Source of the DNA: Pseudomonas abietaniphila
Lineage (GTDB): Bacteria > Pseudomonadota > Gammaproteobacteria > Pseudomonadales > Pseudomonadaceae
Length of the DNA: 64,000 bases
Direction of reading: 5' to 3'
Assembly: GCF_900100795.1 (NCBI RefSeq)
Contig: NZ_FNCO01000024.1
Coordinates: 1 to 64,000 of the forward strand
This document shows, in pieces, positions 1-10,500 of this stretch (within the stretch, counting starts at the first letter, position 1; every line of letters begins with the position of its first letter). The position numbers and the translations under genes were made by a program. Under the pieces are notes generated by a model, which saw nothing but the letters and a program-made list of their open reading frames with translations, ran no database searches and was not told the DNA's origin.

Positions 1-49
1 CCGATGGTAGTGTGGGGTTTCCCCATGTGAGAGTAGGTCATCGTCAAGA
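1..49 (+). rRNA. rrf: 5S ribosomal RNA, 3' end (partial)
   Basis: The first ~49 bases match the conserved 3' portion of gammaproteobacterial/Pseudomonas 5S rRNA (GATGGTAGTGTGGGG, then CCCCATGTGAGAGTAGG and a closing GTCATCGTCAAG). The 5' part lies outside the window. A strong terminator follows at once, so this is the end of an rRNA operon. The exact 3' base (48-50) is approximate. Confidence 0.93.
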
Positions 50-59
50 TTAAATTCCG

Positions 60-96
60 AAACCCCATTTGCGAAAGCAGATGGGGTTTTGTTTTT
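60..96 (+). terminator. rRNA operon Rho-independent terminator
   Basis: An inverted repeat AACCCCATTTGC / GCAGATGGGGTT closes on a GAAA tetraloop and is followed by TTTTGTTTTT. It sits ten bases after the 5S end, where an rrn terminator is expected. Confidence 0.95.
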
Positions 97-445
97 GCGC
101 GCGGAAAAAACTCGCGCAGTGCTTGCCGCCTTACGCCAGCGTCAGCCCACCCCATCCCTATCCCAGTATCAACGCCGTGCCTCTATCCAAGGATGGCTCA
201 TTGCTTGTATGTCGACCCTCAGCCTACCCCAGCGTCTAGAGTTGCCAATCAACCGGAGTGATAGGGCTCTAATCACCATGCCGTTGCTTAACAAAAGATA
301 ACGTCATGTCGATTGTCATACGTTTCTAAAGCTGGATAGGATGGGCTCGCTTCGGTAAGGCCACGTCTGACGCAGGCTAGAGCGCTCGCTGCTCCTGCAC
401 TGGCCCTCAGGAGAACCTAATAAAAATAAAGGAAGGGGAAGCTCC
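97..445. other. Intergenic region upstream of the Ycf48-like gene
   Basis: About 350 bases between the rrn terminator and the first protein gene. No convincing coding sequence is seen; a 70-codon open frame starting near 89 overlaps the terminator and has no family character. The promoter for the 446 gene must lie here, but I could not identify a clear sigma-70 or sigma-54 element. The last 15 bases contain a purine-rich ribosome binding site (GGAAGGGGAA) about 6 bases before the ATG at 446. Confidence 0.5.
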
Positions 446-1546
446 ATGCGTGAGCCAGTCATTCGGCGCACTCGGTCCGCGGTCATTCATGGCAATGACG
501 GTTCCCGGACGTTTTACACGAGCAAGCCTCTGCACGTTGTGGTGGCGCTGCTCATCTCCATGACCTTGTGCGGCACCGCGTTAGCGGCTGACAGTACCCC
601 GGCCGATGCCCAAGGCAATGCCAGCGATGCAGCTGTCTTCGCGCTCGAATCTGCGAAAGCCTCCCGTAGCCTTTTGCTGGACGTCACCCATGCTGGCAAG
701 CGCATGGTCGTCGTGGGGGATCGTGGGCACATTCTCTATTCCGACGACCAAGGTAAAGCCTGGACTCAGGCCAGCGTGCCGACCCGCCAACTGCTTACTG
801 CCGTGTACTTCGTCGACGACCAGCATGGCTGGGCGGTCGGTCACGATGCGCAGATTCTGGCCAGCGCCGACGGTGGTGCAACCTGGAACAAACAGTTCGA
901 GGACCTCAAGCGCGAAGCGCCGTTGCTGGATGTCTGGTTCAAGGACTCGTCCACCGGCATCGCTGTGGGTGCGTACGGAGCGATGCTGGAAACCACCGAC
1001 GGCGGTCAGCATTGGGAAGACATCGGTGAGCGTCTGGACAACGAAGATCAATTTCACCTTAACGGCATTGCTTACGTGAAAGATGCCGGCCTGTTCATCG
1101 TGGGTGAAATGGGCAGCATGTTCCGTTCGGCCGACGACGGCCAGACGTGGGAAAAGCTTGAGGGCCCTTATCAAGGCTCGCTGTTCGGCGTAATAGGTAC
1201 AGCGCAGCCCAACTCGCTGCTGGCCTACGGGTTGCGCGGCAACCTGTTCCGCTCTACCGATTTCGGCAGCAACTGGGAGGCGGTTTCCTTGCAGGGGGAG
1301 CGTGGGCCGCTGGAGTTCAGTATTGCAAATGCCTCTCTGCTACCCGACAACTCCATTGTGCTGGTAGGCAACGGAGGCAGTGTCATGAGCAGCACCGATG
1401 ACGGAGAAAGCTTTACGGTCTCCAATCGTTCGGACCGGCTCTCGCTCGCGGGTGTCGCCGAGGGCGACAAGGGCACTTTGATTCTGGTAGGACAGGGTGG
1501 CGTTCACGTCACCTCGCCAACGGGCGCAGATGTCACTCAGCAGTAA
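446..1546 (+). CDS. Secreted Ycf48-like / BNR-repeat beta-propeller protein
   Basis: A 366-residue protein with a long basic N-terminus, a hydrophobic stretch (about residues 29-47) and a signal peptidase I-like site (TALA/ADS), so it is probably periplasmic. The mature part carries at least six Asp-box/BNR-type repeats (SDDQGKAW, SADGGATW, TTDGGQHW, SADDGQTW, STDFGSNW, STDDGESF), the pattern of Ycf48/sortilin-like beta-propellers. The ATG at 446 is chosen for its strong upstream RBS. Its stop is 50 bases before the RND exporter gene, and this pair is recurrent in Pseudomonas, often preceded by DUF1302 and DUF1329 genes that are missing here. A role as periplasmic partner of the exporter is inference; the substrate is unknown. 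Confidence 0.87.
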   Translation: MREPVIRRTRSAVIHGNDGSRTFYTSKPLHVVVALLISMTLCGTALAADSTPADAQGNASDAAVFALESAKASRSLLLDVTHAGKRMVVVGDRGHILYSDDQGKAWTQASVPTRQLLTAVYFVDDQHGWAVGHDAQILASADGGATWNKQFEDLKREAPLLDVWFKDSSTGIAVGAYGAMLETTDGGQHWEDIGERLDNEDQFHLNGIAYVKDAGLFIVGEMGSMFRSADDGQTWEKLEGPYQGSLFGVIGTAQPNSLLAYGLRGNLFRSTDFGSNWEAVSLQGERGPLEFSIANASLLPDNSIVLVGNGGSVMSSTDDGESFTVSNRSDRLSLAGVAEGDKGTLILVGQGGVHVTSPTGADVTQQ

Positions 1547-1596
1547 GAGCTGATTGCGCTCAACAATAAGAACTGACCAGGCCAGGACGCTTTCGC

Positions 1597-3978
1597 ATGA
1601 CAAACCTTCAACACCCTCACGATAAACCGACGCTGCTGGAGCGGTTGATCTTCAACAACCGTCCGACCGTGATCGGCATTTGCCTGCTCGTCAGCATCGT
1701 CTTGTTCTGGCAGGCGACGTTGGTACGTCCCTCCACCAGCTTCGAGAAGATGATCCCGCTGAGCCACCCGTTCATCCAGAACATGATGGAGCACCGCAAT
1801 GATCTGGCGAACCTGGGCAACACCGTGCGAATTTCGGTCGAAGCCAAGCAGGGCGACATCTTCTCCAAGGAATACATGGAGACATTGCGTCAGATCAACG
1901 ATGAGGTCTTTTATATCTCCGGTGTCGACCGCTCGGGCCTGAAGTCGTTGTGGAGTCCAAGCGTGCGCTGGACGGAGGTAACCGAAGAAGGGTTCGCCGG
2001 CGGTGAAGTCATCCCACAGAGTTACGACGGGTCGCAGGAAAGCCTCGACAAGCTGCGAAACAACGTTCTGAAGTCCGGTCAGGTCGGGCGTCTGGTCGCC
2101 AATAATTTCAAGTCCAGCATCATCGACGTACCGTTGCAGGAGTTCTACCCGGACCCCGCCGACCAGGGGAAATTGCTGCCGCTGGATTACCGGCAGTTCT
2201 CCCACCAGTTGGAAGAGAAGATCCGCGACAAATATGAGGCACAGAACCCTAACGTCGAAATCCACATCGTAGGTTTCGCCAAGAAGGTGGGCGACCTGAT
2301 CGACGGCCTGATCATGGTCGTGATGTTCTTCGGTGTCGCCTTCCTGATTACCCTGGTGCTGCTGATGTGGTTCACCCGCTGTACGCGCAGCACCGTGGCG
2401 GTATTGAGCACGACGCTGATCGCGGTGATCTGGCAATTGGGCTTGATGCACGTGGTGGGTTTCGGCCTGGATCCTTACTCGATGTTGGTTCCGTTTCTGA
2501 TCTTCGCGATCGGGATATCCCATGGCGTGCAGAAGATCAACGGTATCGCGTTGCAGTCCAGCGACGCAGAGAACGCATTGATGGCTGCACGCCGGACGTT
2601 CCGTCAGCTCTTTCTGCCGGGAATGATTGCAATTCTGGCGGACGCGGTCGGTTTCATCACGCTGCTGATCATCGACATCGGTGTGATCCGCGAGCTGGCG
2701 ATCGGCGCTTCCATCGGCGTTGCGGTGATCGTGTTCACCAACCTGATCCTGCTGCCCGTGGCGATTTCTTACGCGGGTATCAGTAAAAGGGCAGTGGTAC
2801 GCAGTAAAGAAGATGCGGTCCGCGAGCACCCGTTCTGGCGCCTGCTGTCGAACTTCGCGGCGCCAAAAGTGGCGCGCGTGTCCGTAGTGCTGGCCTTGCT
2901 CGCGCTGGCCGGAGGCCTCTGGTACGGCCACAACCTGAAAATCGGTGACCTCGACCAAGGGGCACCGGAGCTGCGGCCGGACTCTCGCTATAACCAGGAC
3001 AACAACTTCATCATCAGCAACTACTCGACCAGTTCCGACGTGCTGGTGGTCATGGTCAAGACGCCGCCTGAGGGGTGCTCGGCCTATCAGACGTTGTCGG
3101 CCATCAACGAGTTGTCCTGGAAAATGGAAAACACGCCCGGCGTGCAATCGGCGATATCCCTGGTCACGGTGTCCAAGCAAGTGATCAAGGGCATGAACGA
3201 GGGCAATCTGAAGTGGGAGTCGCTGTCGCGCAACAAGGATGTGCTCAACAGCTCGATCTCTCGTGCCGATGGTCTCTATAACAACACCTGCTCCTTGGCA
3301 CCGTTGCTGATCTTCCTCAACGATCACAAGGCCGAAACCCTCGATCGCGCGGTGCATGCCGTTCAGGAGTTTGCAAAGGTCAACAACAAGCAAGGCCTGG
3401 AATTCCTGCTGGCTGCGGGTAACGCCGGGATTGAGGCGGCGACCAACGAAGTCATCAAACAGGCAGAGTTGACCATTCTGATTCTGGTCTACATCTGCGT
3501 CGCGGTGATGTGCATGATCACCTTCCGCTCGTGGGCGGCCACGCTGTGCATCGTGCTGCCATTGGTGCTGACGTCGGTACTCGGCAACGCGCTGATGGCG
3601 TTCATGGGGATTGGCGTGAAAGTCGCGACGTTGCCTGTGGTGGCCTTGGGCGTGGGCATCGGTGTCGATTACGGCATCTACATCTATAGCCGCCTGGAAA
3701 GCTTCTTGCGTGCCGGGTTGCCGTTGCAGGAAGCCTATTACGAAACGTTGAAATCCACGGGCAAAGCGGTACTTTTCACCGGTTTGTGCCTGGCCATCGG
3801 CGTTTGCACGTGGATCTTCTCCGCGATCAAGTTTCAGGCGGACATGGGCCTGATGCTGACGTTCATGCTGTTGTGGAACATGTTCGGTGCGTTGTGGTTG
3901 TTGCCAGCGCTCGCACGGTTCCTGATCAAGCCGGAGAAGATGGCTGGCAAGGTGGGCAATTCGCTGTTCTCACACTGA
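1597..3978 (+). CDS. RND/MMPL superfamily exporter
   Basis: A 793-residue inner-membrane protein. One transmembrane helix lies near residues 24-42, followed by a large periplasmic domain. A bundle of helices starts near residue 225 (LIDGLIMVVMFFGVAFLITL), then a second periplasmic domain, then a second helix bundle from about residue 625. The motifs FAIGISHGVQ and GVGIGVDYGIYIYSR are placed as in MMPL/sterol-sensing-like RND proteins. The two-fold repeat and length fit the family. It is co-directional with and close to the Ycf48-like gene, so they are probably co-transcribed; a terminator follows. In this family such proteins move lipids or other hydrophobic compounds; the cargo here cannot be told from sequence. 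Confidence 0.88.
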   Translation: MTNLQHPHDKPTLLERLIFNNRPTVIGICLLVSIVLFWQATLVRPSTSFEKMIPLSHPFIQNMMEHRNDLANLGNTVRISVEAKQGDIFSKEYMETLRQINDEVFYISGVDRSGLKSLWSPSVRWTEVTEEGFAGGEVIPQSYDGSQESLDKLRNNVLKSGQVGRLVANNFKSSIIDVPLQEFYPDPADQGKLLPLDYRQFSHQLEEKIRDKYEAQNPNVEIHIVGFAKKVGDLIDGLIMVVMFFGVAFLITLVLLMWFTRCTRSTVAVLSTTLIAVIWQLGLMHVVGFGLDPYSMLVPFLIFAIGISHGVQKINGIALQSSDAENALMAARRTFRQLFLPGMIAILADAVGFITLLIIDIGVIRELAIGASIGVAVIVFTNLILLPVAISYAGISKRAVVRSKEDAVREHPFWRLLSNFAAPKVARVSVVLALLALAGGLWYGHNLKIGDLDQGAPELRPDSRYNQDNNFIISNYSTSSDVLVVMVKTPPEGCSAYQTLSAINELSWKMENTPGVQSAISLVTVSKQVIKGMNEGNLKWESLSRNKDVLNSSISRADGLYNNTCSLAPLLIFLNDHKAETLDRAVHAVQEFAKVNNKQGLEFLLAAGNAGIEAATNEVIKQAELTILILVYICVAVMCMITFRSWAATLCIVLPLVLTSVLGNALMAFMGIGVKVATLPVVALGVGIGVDYGIYIYSRLESFLRAGLPLQEAYYETLKSTGKAVLFTGLCLAIGVCTWIFSAIKFQADMGLMLTFMLLWNMFGALWLLPALARFLIKPEKMAGKVGNSLFSH

Positions 3979-3992
3979 TCTGCGGATGAAAT

Positions 3993-4030
3993 AAAAAACC
4001 GCAGCCTGTTGAAGGGCTGCGGTTTTTTTA
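3993..4030 (+). terminator. Terminator after the RND exporter gene
   Basis: The stem AAAACCGCAGCC / GGCTGCGGTTTT has a short loop and is followed by a T-run. The stem starts with an A-run, so it could also stop transcription arriving from the minus-strand gene on the right. Confidence 0.93.
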
Positions 4031-4050
4031 TGGGTAAAACACGAGACTTG

Positions 4051-4136
4051 TAGGAGCGCGCCTGCCCGCGATTGCGGAGTGTCAGCTTCAAATCCGGAGA
4101 CTGAAACAATGCAATCGCGGGCAAGCGCGCTCCTAT
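4051..4136. repeat. REP palindrome pair (REPIN-like)
   Basis: TAGGAGCGCGCCTGCCCGCG and its inverted copy CGCGGGCAAGCGCGCTCCTA are separated by about 50 bases. This is the classical Pseudomonas REP doublet between the 3' ends of two convergent genes. Confidence 0.9.
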
Positions 4137-4218
4137 AGGTTAGATGCTCGGCACTAGAGGATTGATTGCCGCAGTCCTGTGTGGGTCTTGGCAGGAGTGC
4201 CAACTGAGGCCGGGTTTA

Positions 4219-5070
4219 TCAGTTATAGACAAAGAACCCACGCCCGGTTTTGCGTCCCAGATAACCCGCGGCAACCATCTCTTTGAGCAGTGGAGCAGGG
4301 CGGTATTTGCTGTCGTTGAAGCCATCATGAAAGGCTTCGATGATCGCCAGCAACGTGTCCAGGCCGATCAGATCCGCCAGCGCCAACGGCCCGATGGGCT
4401 GGTTGCAACCCAATCGCATGCCGTCATCGATGTCTTGCGCAGTCGCCAGCCCTTCCTGCAATACCAAGATCGCTTCGTTGATCATCGGGACGAGGATCCG
4501 GTTGACCACGAAGCCTGGACGGTTGCCGGCCGTGATAGCGGTCTTGTTCAGTCGCTCGGCCAGCTTGATCGCTACCAGATGCGTTTCATCAGCGGTTTGC
4601 AGGCCGCGAATCACTTCAATCAGGCCCATCATCGGCACCGGGTTGAAGAAGTGCAGACCGATGAAACGCTCCGGGCGGTCGACACTGGCCGCCAGCTCGG
4701 TGATTGATAACGATGAGGTGTTGGACGCGATCACGCAGTCTGTACCGACGTTCTCGGCAATCTGCTTGAGCAGGCGCAGCTTGAGGTCGAGGTTCTCGGT
4801 GGCGGCTTCGATCACGACCTGTGCGTCGCTGAGCAGCGCATAGTCTGTGGTGCATCGGATGCGGCCCAAGGCATCTTCTGCCCGTTCGGCCGTCAGCGTG
4901 TGCTTGTTCACCTGGCGTTCCAGGTTTTTGCGCACGGTCGCCAAGCCTCGCTCAAGCGCGGCGTCGTTGATGTCCAGCAGCGTGACGTCGAAGCCGGCAA
5001 TTGCGCACACCTGGGCGATGCCGTTGCCCATGGTGCCGGCGCCGATCACGGCAATGTGGTGCAGCGTCAT
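4219..5070 (-). CDS. hbd: 3-hydroxybutyryl-CoA (3-hydroxyacyl-CoA) dehydrogenase
   Basis: A 283-residue NAD-dependent dehydrogenase. The Rossmann motif VIGAGTMGNGIAQ is at residues 7-19. The catalytic-histidine motif LHFFNPVPMM and the NRPGFVVNRIL segment are in the expected order, and the length equals the single-domain HBDH family (about 282). The ATG at 5070 is chosen because AAAGGAGAG lies just upstream; 21 more codons are open upstream but have no RBS and overlap the thiolase gene. It follows the thiolase gene by 14 bases on the same strand, so the two form an operon interconverting acetyl-CoA, acetoacetyl-CoA and 3-hydroxybutyryl-CoA. Whether the pathway runs toward degradation or synthesis cannot be told here. 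Confidence 0.93.
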   Translation of the reverse strand: MTLHHIAVIGAGTMGNGIAQVCAIAGFDVTLLDINDAALERGLATVRKNLERQVNKHTLTAERAEDALGRIRCTTDYALLSDAQVVIEAATENLDLKLRLLKQIAENVGTDCVIASNTSSLSITELAASVDRPERFIGLHFFNPVPMMGLIEVIRGLQTADETHLVAIKLAERLNKTAITAGNRPGFVVNRILVPMINEAILVLQEGLATAQDIDDGMRLGCNQPIGPLALADLIGLDTLLAIIEAFHDGFNDSKYRPAPLLKEMVAAGYLGRKTGRGFFVYN

Positions 5071-5084
5071 GGAAATCTCTCCTT

Positions 5085-6269
<1,185 letters not shown>

Positions 6270-6464
6270 GTCGACTCCTGAAACCTGTTGAATTTATTGT
6301 GGGTGGCACCGACAAACGGCATTTCGGCCAGGTGCTGTTTGCGGGCAAGTCTAGATCGGCGTTCGAGGCGGGCCTATGCCAAAACTGTCCAGATCGACTG
6401 GCGTTCTTTACCATCGGTGCCTTGGCGCGTTTGGAGCGCACCACGAGAAAAGGAAAGGCGGCTC

Positions 6465-7472
6465 ATGCGGGAAAAGGATTCGGTGTCGATCTACTTCGTC
6501 CAGTTGGTGGTTCATGCGTTACGCGACCAACCGCTGCGCCTGCAATCGGTGCTGGAAGCGGCCGGGATCGACATGGCGCTGCTCAATGATCCTGAGTCGC
6601 GGGTTCCGGCCAGTGCATTTGCGACGCTGTGGCTGATTCAGATCAAGGAACTCGGGGACGAGTTTTTCGACCTGGATTCCCATGGCATGCCGCCAGGCAG
6701 TTTCGCGCTCATTTGTCGAGGGTTGATTCAGGAGCCCAACCTGGAAAAAGCCCTGCGTCAGTGCCTGGCGAACTTCGGGCTGTTCCTGCGCGACTTTCGC
6801 GGCAGCCTGATCGTGCGCGGACAGCGCGCGATCATTGCGGTGGACAATCACGCCACCGATCCGGTCAAACGGCGCTTCGGTGAAGAGACCTTTCTGCTGT
6901 TGATGATCAGCCTGTTGTGCTGGTTGGGCGGGCGTCGTATCACCATTGATCGAGCACAGTTTCGTCACAGCCGTGACCGGCTGAGCGACGACTCATTGCT
7001 GTGGGGGTTCAACCTGAGCTTTGGCGAGCCGCGCACCGAGGTCGAGTTTTCAAGCCACTACTTACGGCTGCCCGTGGTGCAGTCGTTGCCTTCACTGAAG
7101 TCTTTTCTGCGCACCGCGCCACAGTGGCTTGTCATCCGTTTTCGCAATCAGCGAGGGCTGGCGGCGCAGGTGTACCAGCGTCTGAGAAACAGTCATTACG
7201 GCCATTGGCCAACATTGCTTGAAATGGCGGATGAACTGAAACTCAGTCCCACCACGTTCAGGCGTCGGCTTGAACGCGAGGGCTGTGCCTTTCAAGGGAT
7301 CAAAGATGACGTGCGACGCGGTATCGCTCAGCAGAAGCTGCGAGAAACCGCCATGAGCGTGGTCGAGATCGCGGCGCTGGTGGGTTTTCAGGAGCCCAGT
7401 GCGTTTCACCGGGCGTTCAAGAAGTGGACGGCGGAAAGTCCGGGACGCTATCGCGCCCGGACTGCACGTTGA
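6465..7472 (+). CDS. AraC-family transcriptional regulator (arabinose-binding-like N-terminal domain)
   Basis: A 335-residue regulator. The N-terminal about 200 residues resemble the ligand-binding domain of OruR/ArgR-type AraC proteins (PF12625-like). The C-terminal about 100 residues hold two helix-turn-helices (EMADELKLSPTTFRRRLEREG and VVEIAALVGFQEPSAFHRAFKKW). The frame is open back to 6288, but ATG 6465 has AGGAAAGG at the right distance and gives the family length. It is divergent from the thiolase/HBDH operon and convergent with the glycosyltransferase. It probably controls the former, perhaps in response to a C4 acid or hydroxybutyrate-type effector; that is inference. Confidence 0.88.
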   Translation: MREKDSVSIYFVQLVVHALRDQPLRLQSVLEAAGIDMALLNDPESRVPASAFATLWLIQIKELGDEFFDLDSHGMPPGSFALICRGLIQEPNLEKALRQCLANFGLFLRDFRGSLIVRGQRAIIAVDNHATDPVKRRFGEETFLLLMISLLCWLGGRRITIDRAQFRHSRDRLSDDSLLWGFNLSFGEPRTEVEFSSHYLRLPVVQSLPSLKSFLRTAPQWLVIRFRNQRGLAAQVYQRLRNSHYGHWPTLLEMADELKLSPTTFRRRLEREGCAFQGIKDDVRRGIAQQKLRETAMSVVEIAALVGFQEPSAFHRAFKKWTAESPGRYRARTAR

Positions 7473-7506
7473 GGGTGAGCGGCTGCTGACACATCCCGGA
7501 CCGGTG

Positions 7507-10500
7507 TCAACGCAGCCACGCCGATTGCCAGCTTTGCAGCGCTGCGTCGTCTAGCATCCCGTCACGCAGGACCTGCTCGCGCAGCCGATCACCACTGAGT
7601 GTGGCAAACGCCGGATCTTGCGTATGGAGGCGTATAGCGTCGATCCATGCGCTAAGCGAATCGGCAACCCGCGTGACCTGGAACGGCCCTTCGTAGGCCC
7701 GAACGTCACTGCACACCACCGGCACACCGCAACTGCCCAGTTGCAACAGGTTGATGTTGCTTTTGCAGGCATTGAAGAGGTTGTCGGCGGCTGGCAGTAG
7801 CGCCAGATCAAGGTTCAGACCCGCGATGGCTGCGGGATACGCGTCGGCATTCGGCAGCGCATACCGTTCGCGGATATAGGCGCGCAGCACGTCGGTGTGA
7901 TCGCCCATGACGACCCATTCGACTTCATCGGCCAGGTGCTGAATCACCGGAATTATCAGGCGCAGGTCTTCAGCCTGCCAGTGATCACTCACCAGCCCCA
8001 CCCGAGGCGTGTGGTGGGGGACTTGGCGTGGCGCCTGCTTGCCCCAGCGGTCGGTTGGAAGGCGAGAAGGTAAAAGACGGACATCGGGATGAAATTCGCG
8101 CGCCAGATCAGCCAGCAAAGGCGTCGCGGCAATTACCCGGTCGGCGAGCTGCACACTCTTTTTCAACAGTTCGACGTGCCGGGCACTGAACGAGAAGGCG
8201 TCATGGGGATCTTCCGAGGCCAGTTGAACATTGTTCAGGTCCAGCACCACGAAACTGCCAGCCTGCACCTTGGCCAGGGCAAGGGTGCGCAGATGCTCGT
8301 CATCCAGGTCTGCCTGAAAGACGATGGTGTCTGGTTTGAACCGCGCCTGCTGCAGGACTGAAAGCCGATGGCCGCTGAGCAGGCCATTCACGCGGCCTGA
8401 GCGCTGTAAGTGCTCGAAAGGCGCAATGACGCGCTCCTGAGGCGATGCCGACGCCACGTCCGTGTAGGCCAGCACATTGGGGCGCTGTTGCCAGTACAAA
8501 GGGCGCCAGACCTGACGCAGACCGACCTCCAGTTCGACAGAAGGCAAGTCGAACGACAAGTGGGTGTTGAACGCGGGGTCGTCAGCCAGTCGGGGTAACC
8601 ATTTGGCGTACATGGACAGTTGTTCACCCAGAAAGCGTGTGTTCTTGGCCTGCTGGGTGGCGGTGTCGACGCTGTTCTGGCTCACATTGCCTTCATGGAT
8701 CAATACGGCGTGGGGTGTCCATACGGTCAGGTAACCACGCTCGCCGACTTTCAGGCACAGATCGACATCGTTATAGGACACCACGAATGTCTCATCCAGA
8801 CCGCCGACTTCTTCATAAACGGAGCGCCGGATCATGAGGCAGGCGGCGGTGACTGCGCTCAGGTTCTGATCGACCTGAGTGCGCTGCATGTAACCCTGGA
8901 TGAAATGCGGTTCTCCCAATTGGGGATGACCGGCGGGACCGTCCATGCCAAGGCGCACGCCGGCATGTTGCAGCCGACCGGTGGGGAATAGCAGCTTGGC
9001 GCCCACGATGCCCACTTCAGGGCGCAAGGCATGGTTGAGCATTTCGTCCAGCCAGCGTTCATGGACGATGGCCGTGTCATTGTTCAACAGCACCAGGTAT
9101 TCGCCTTTGGCGTGTGTGGCCGCTACGTTGTTGATTCGTGAATAATTGAAAGGGTAGGGGTAACGCAGTACCCGAACCCTGTCACTGCCCTGTGCCTCGA
9201 CCGCCGCCAGCCAAGCCAGTGCTTCGGGTGTCGAGCTGTCGTTGTCGACGATCAGCAGTTCGTAGTGGGGATAGCGCGTTTTGTGCAGCAGGGTCTCGAC
9301 ACAGCGTTGTATCAGGGGCAACTGGTCCTTGGTCGGAATGATGATCGACACCAAAGGCGCTTCAGTGTGGCCGTACAGCACGTGGTAACGACGTGCCAGC
9401 GTTTGCAGTACGCTGGCATCCGGATAGCCGCGCACTTTCAAATGGCGTTTCAGCGCCGCAATTTCCAGCGTGTTTTCCAGTGCCAGCGGCGTGTCACAGA
9501 TCAATATCGGTTCGCGGATATGCAGGATCTGACCGGCACCTTCGCGTTCGATCCATCGCAGGATCAGGGCGAATTGCGTCGCATCGCAGAACTGCGGGTC
9601 GAATCCGCCCATGTCGAGCAACATCTGCCTGCTGAACAGCCAGTGTCCGGCCGTAAGCAAGGGATAGCTGAGCAAATAGTCGAGGTTGAAGTCGGGACGC
9701 ATCGCTGAGCTCAGTTCCCCCTTGGGCGAGCGATGCATTTCATCGGCAAACGCTGCGCGGCGGTCCGGTGATTCGATGAGTTTGAGCGCGCAGGCGGTGA
9801 GCCCGAAAGGCGTGAATTGCGTGCCAGCCTCGATCACGATCATCCAGTCGAAATGGTAGGTATCGACAATGGGGTTCAAAGCCTGGGCGATGTTCGTGCC
9901 GTTATTGATCCGCTGGCTCAGCGTTATACCCGGTGCCGGGGTGAGCGGTAGATTCGTTTCGCACAGCACCACCACCTGCAATGTGTCGCCCAACGTGTCG
10001 AGCGAACTCAGACTGTCGAGGGTGCGCTGGGCCCGCTCCGTGGAAGGGTGGCTGTTCTGGACGACAATCAGTAATCGGGGAATGCCCGCCTGAACCAGAT
10101 GCTCGCTGATATGCGTTCGTTCCTGGGCAGTGAGCATGCGGAAATCGAGCCATGCCTGAACCTGTTCAGGCGTCAGTCGTTGCGGCAGCGGGGTGCTCAG
10201 TTGCGCGAGCAGATCGAATTCGCTGAAAGGCCCACGCGTCGAGGCCGCGCGCACACGAATCCGGCCATTTTCCAGCGAGGGGCTGCCCCAGCCTGCCTCG
10301 CGGATCAGCCGATGAAACTGGTGGGCAGATTCAGTCTCCACGCCCGCGGTTTCGATCCCCTGATCAACGAAATTTTTAGGCGCGATGCGTGTGTTGCTCA
10401 GCAAGGCAGGCAACAACAGTAAATCGCCACGCTGCAGCAACTGGGCATACATCGCCAGATCCTTCAGCGCATCCAACGGTTGCCCATTGAGCGAAAAAAG

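Noticed and set aside
89..301. 70-codon open frame right after the 5S rRNA
   Set aside because: Begins inside the T-tract of the rRNA terminator, lacks an RBS and has no recognisable family or motif.
1537..3393. Long minus-strand open frame (618 codons) opposite the RND exporter gene
   Set aside because: His/Gln/Arg/Asp-rich composition typical of an antisense frame of a GC-rich gene; the plus strand encodes a clear membrane transporter.
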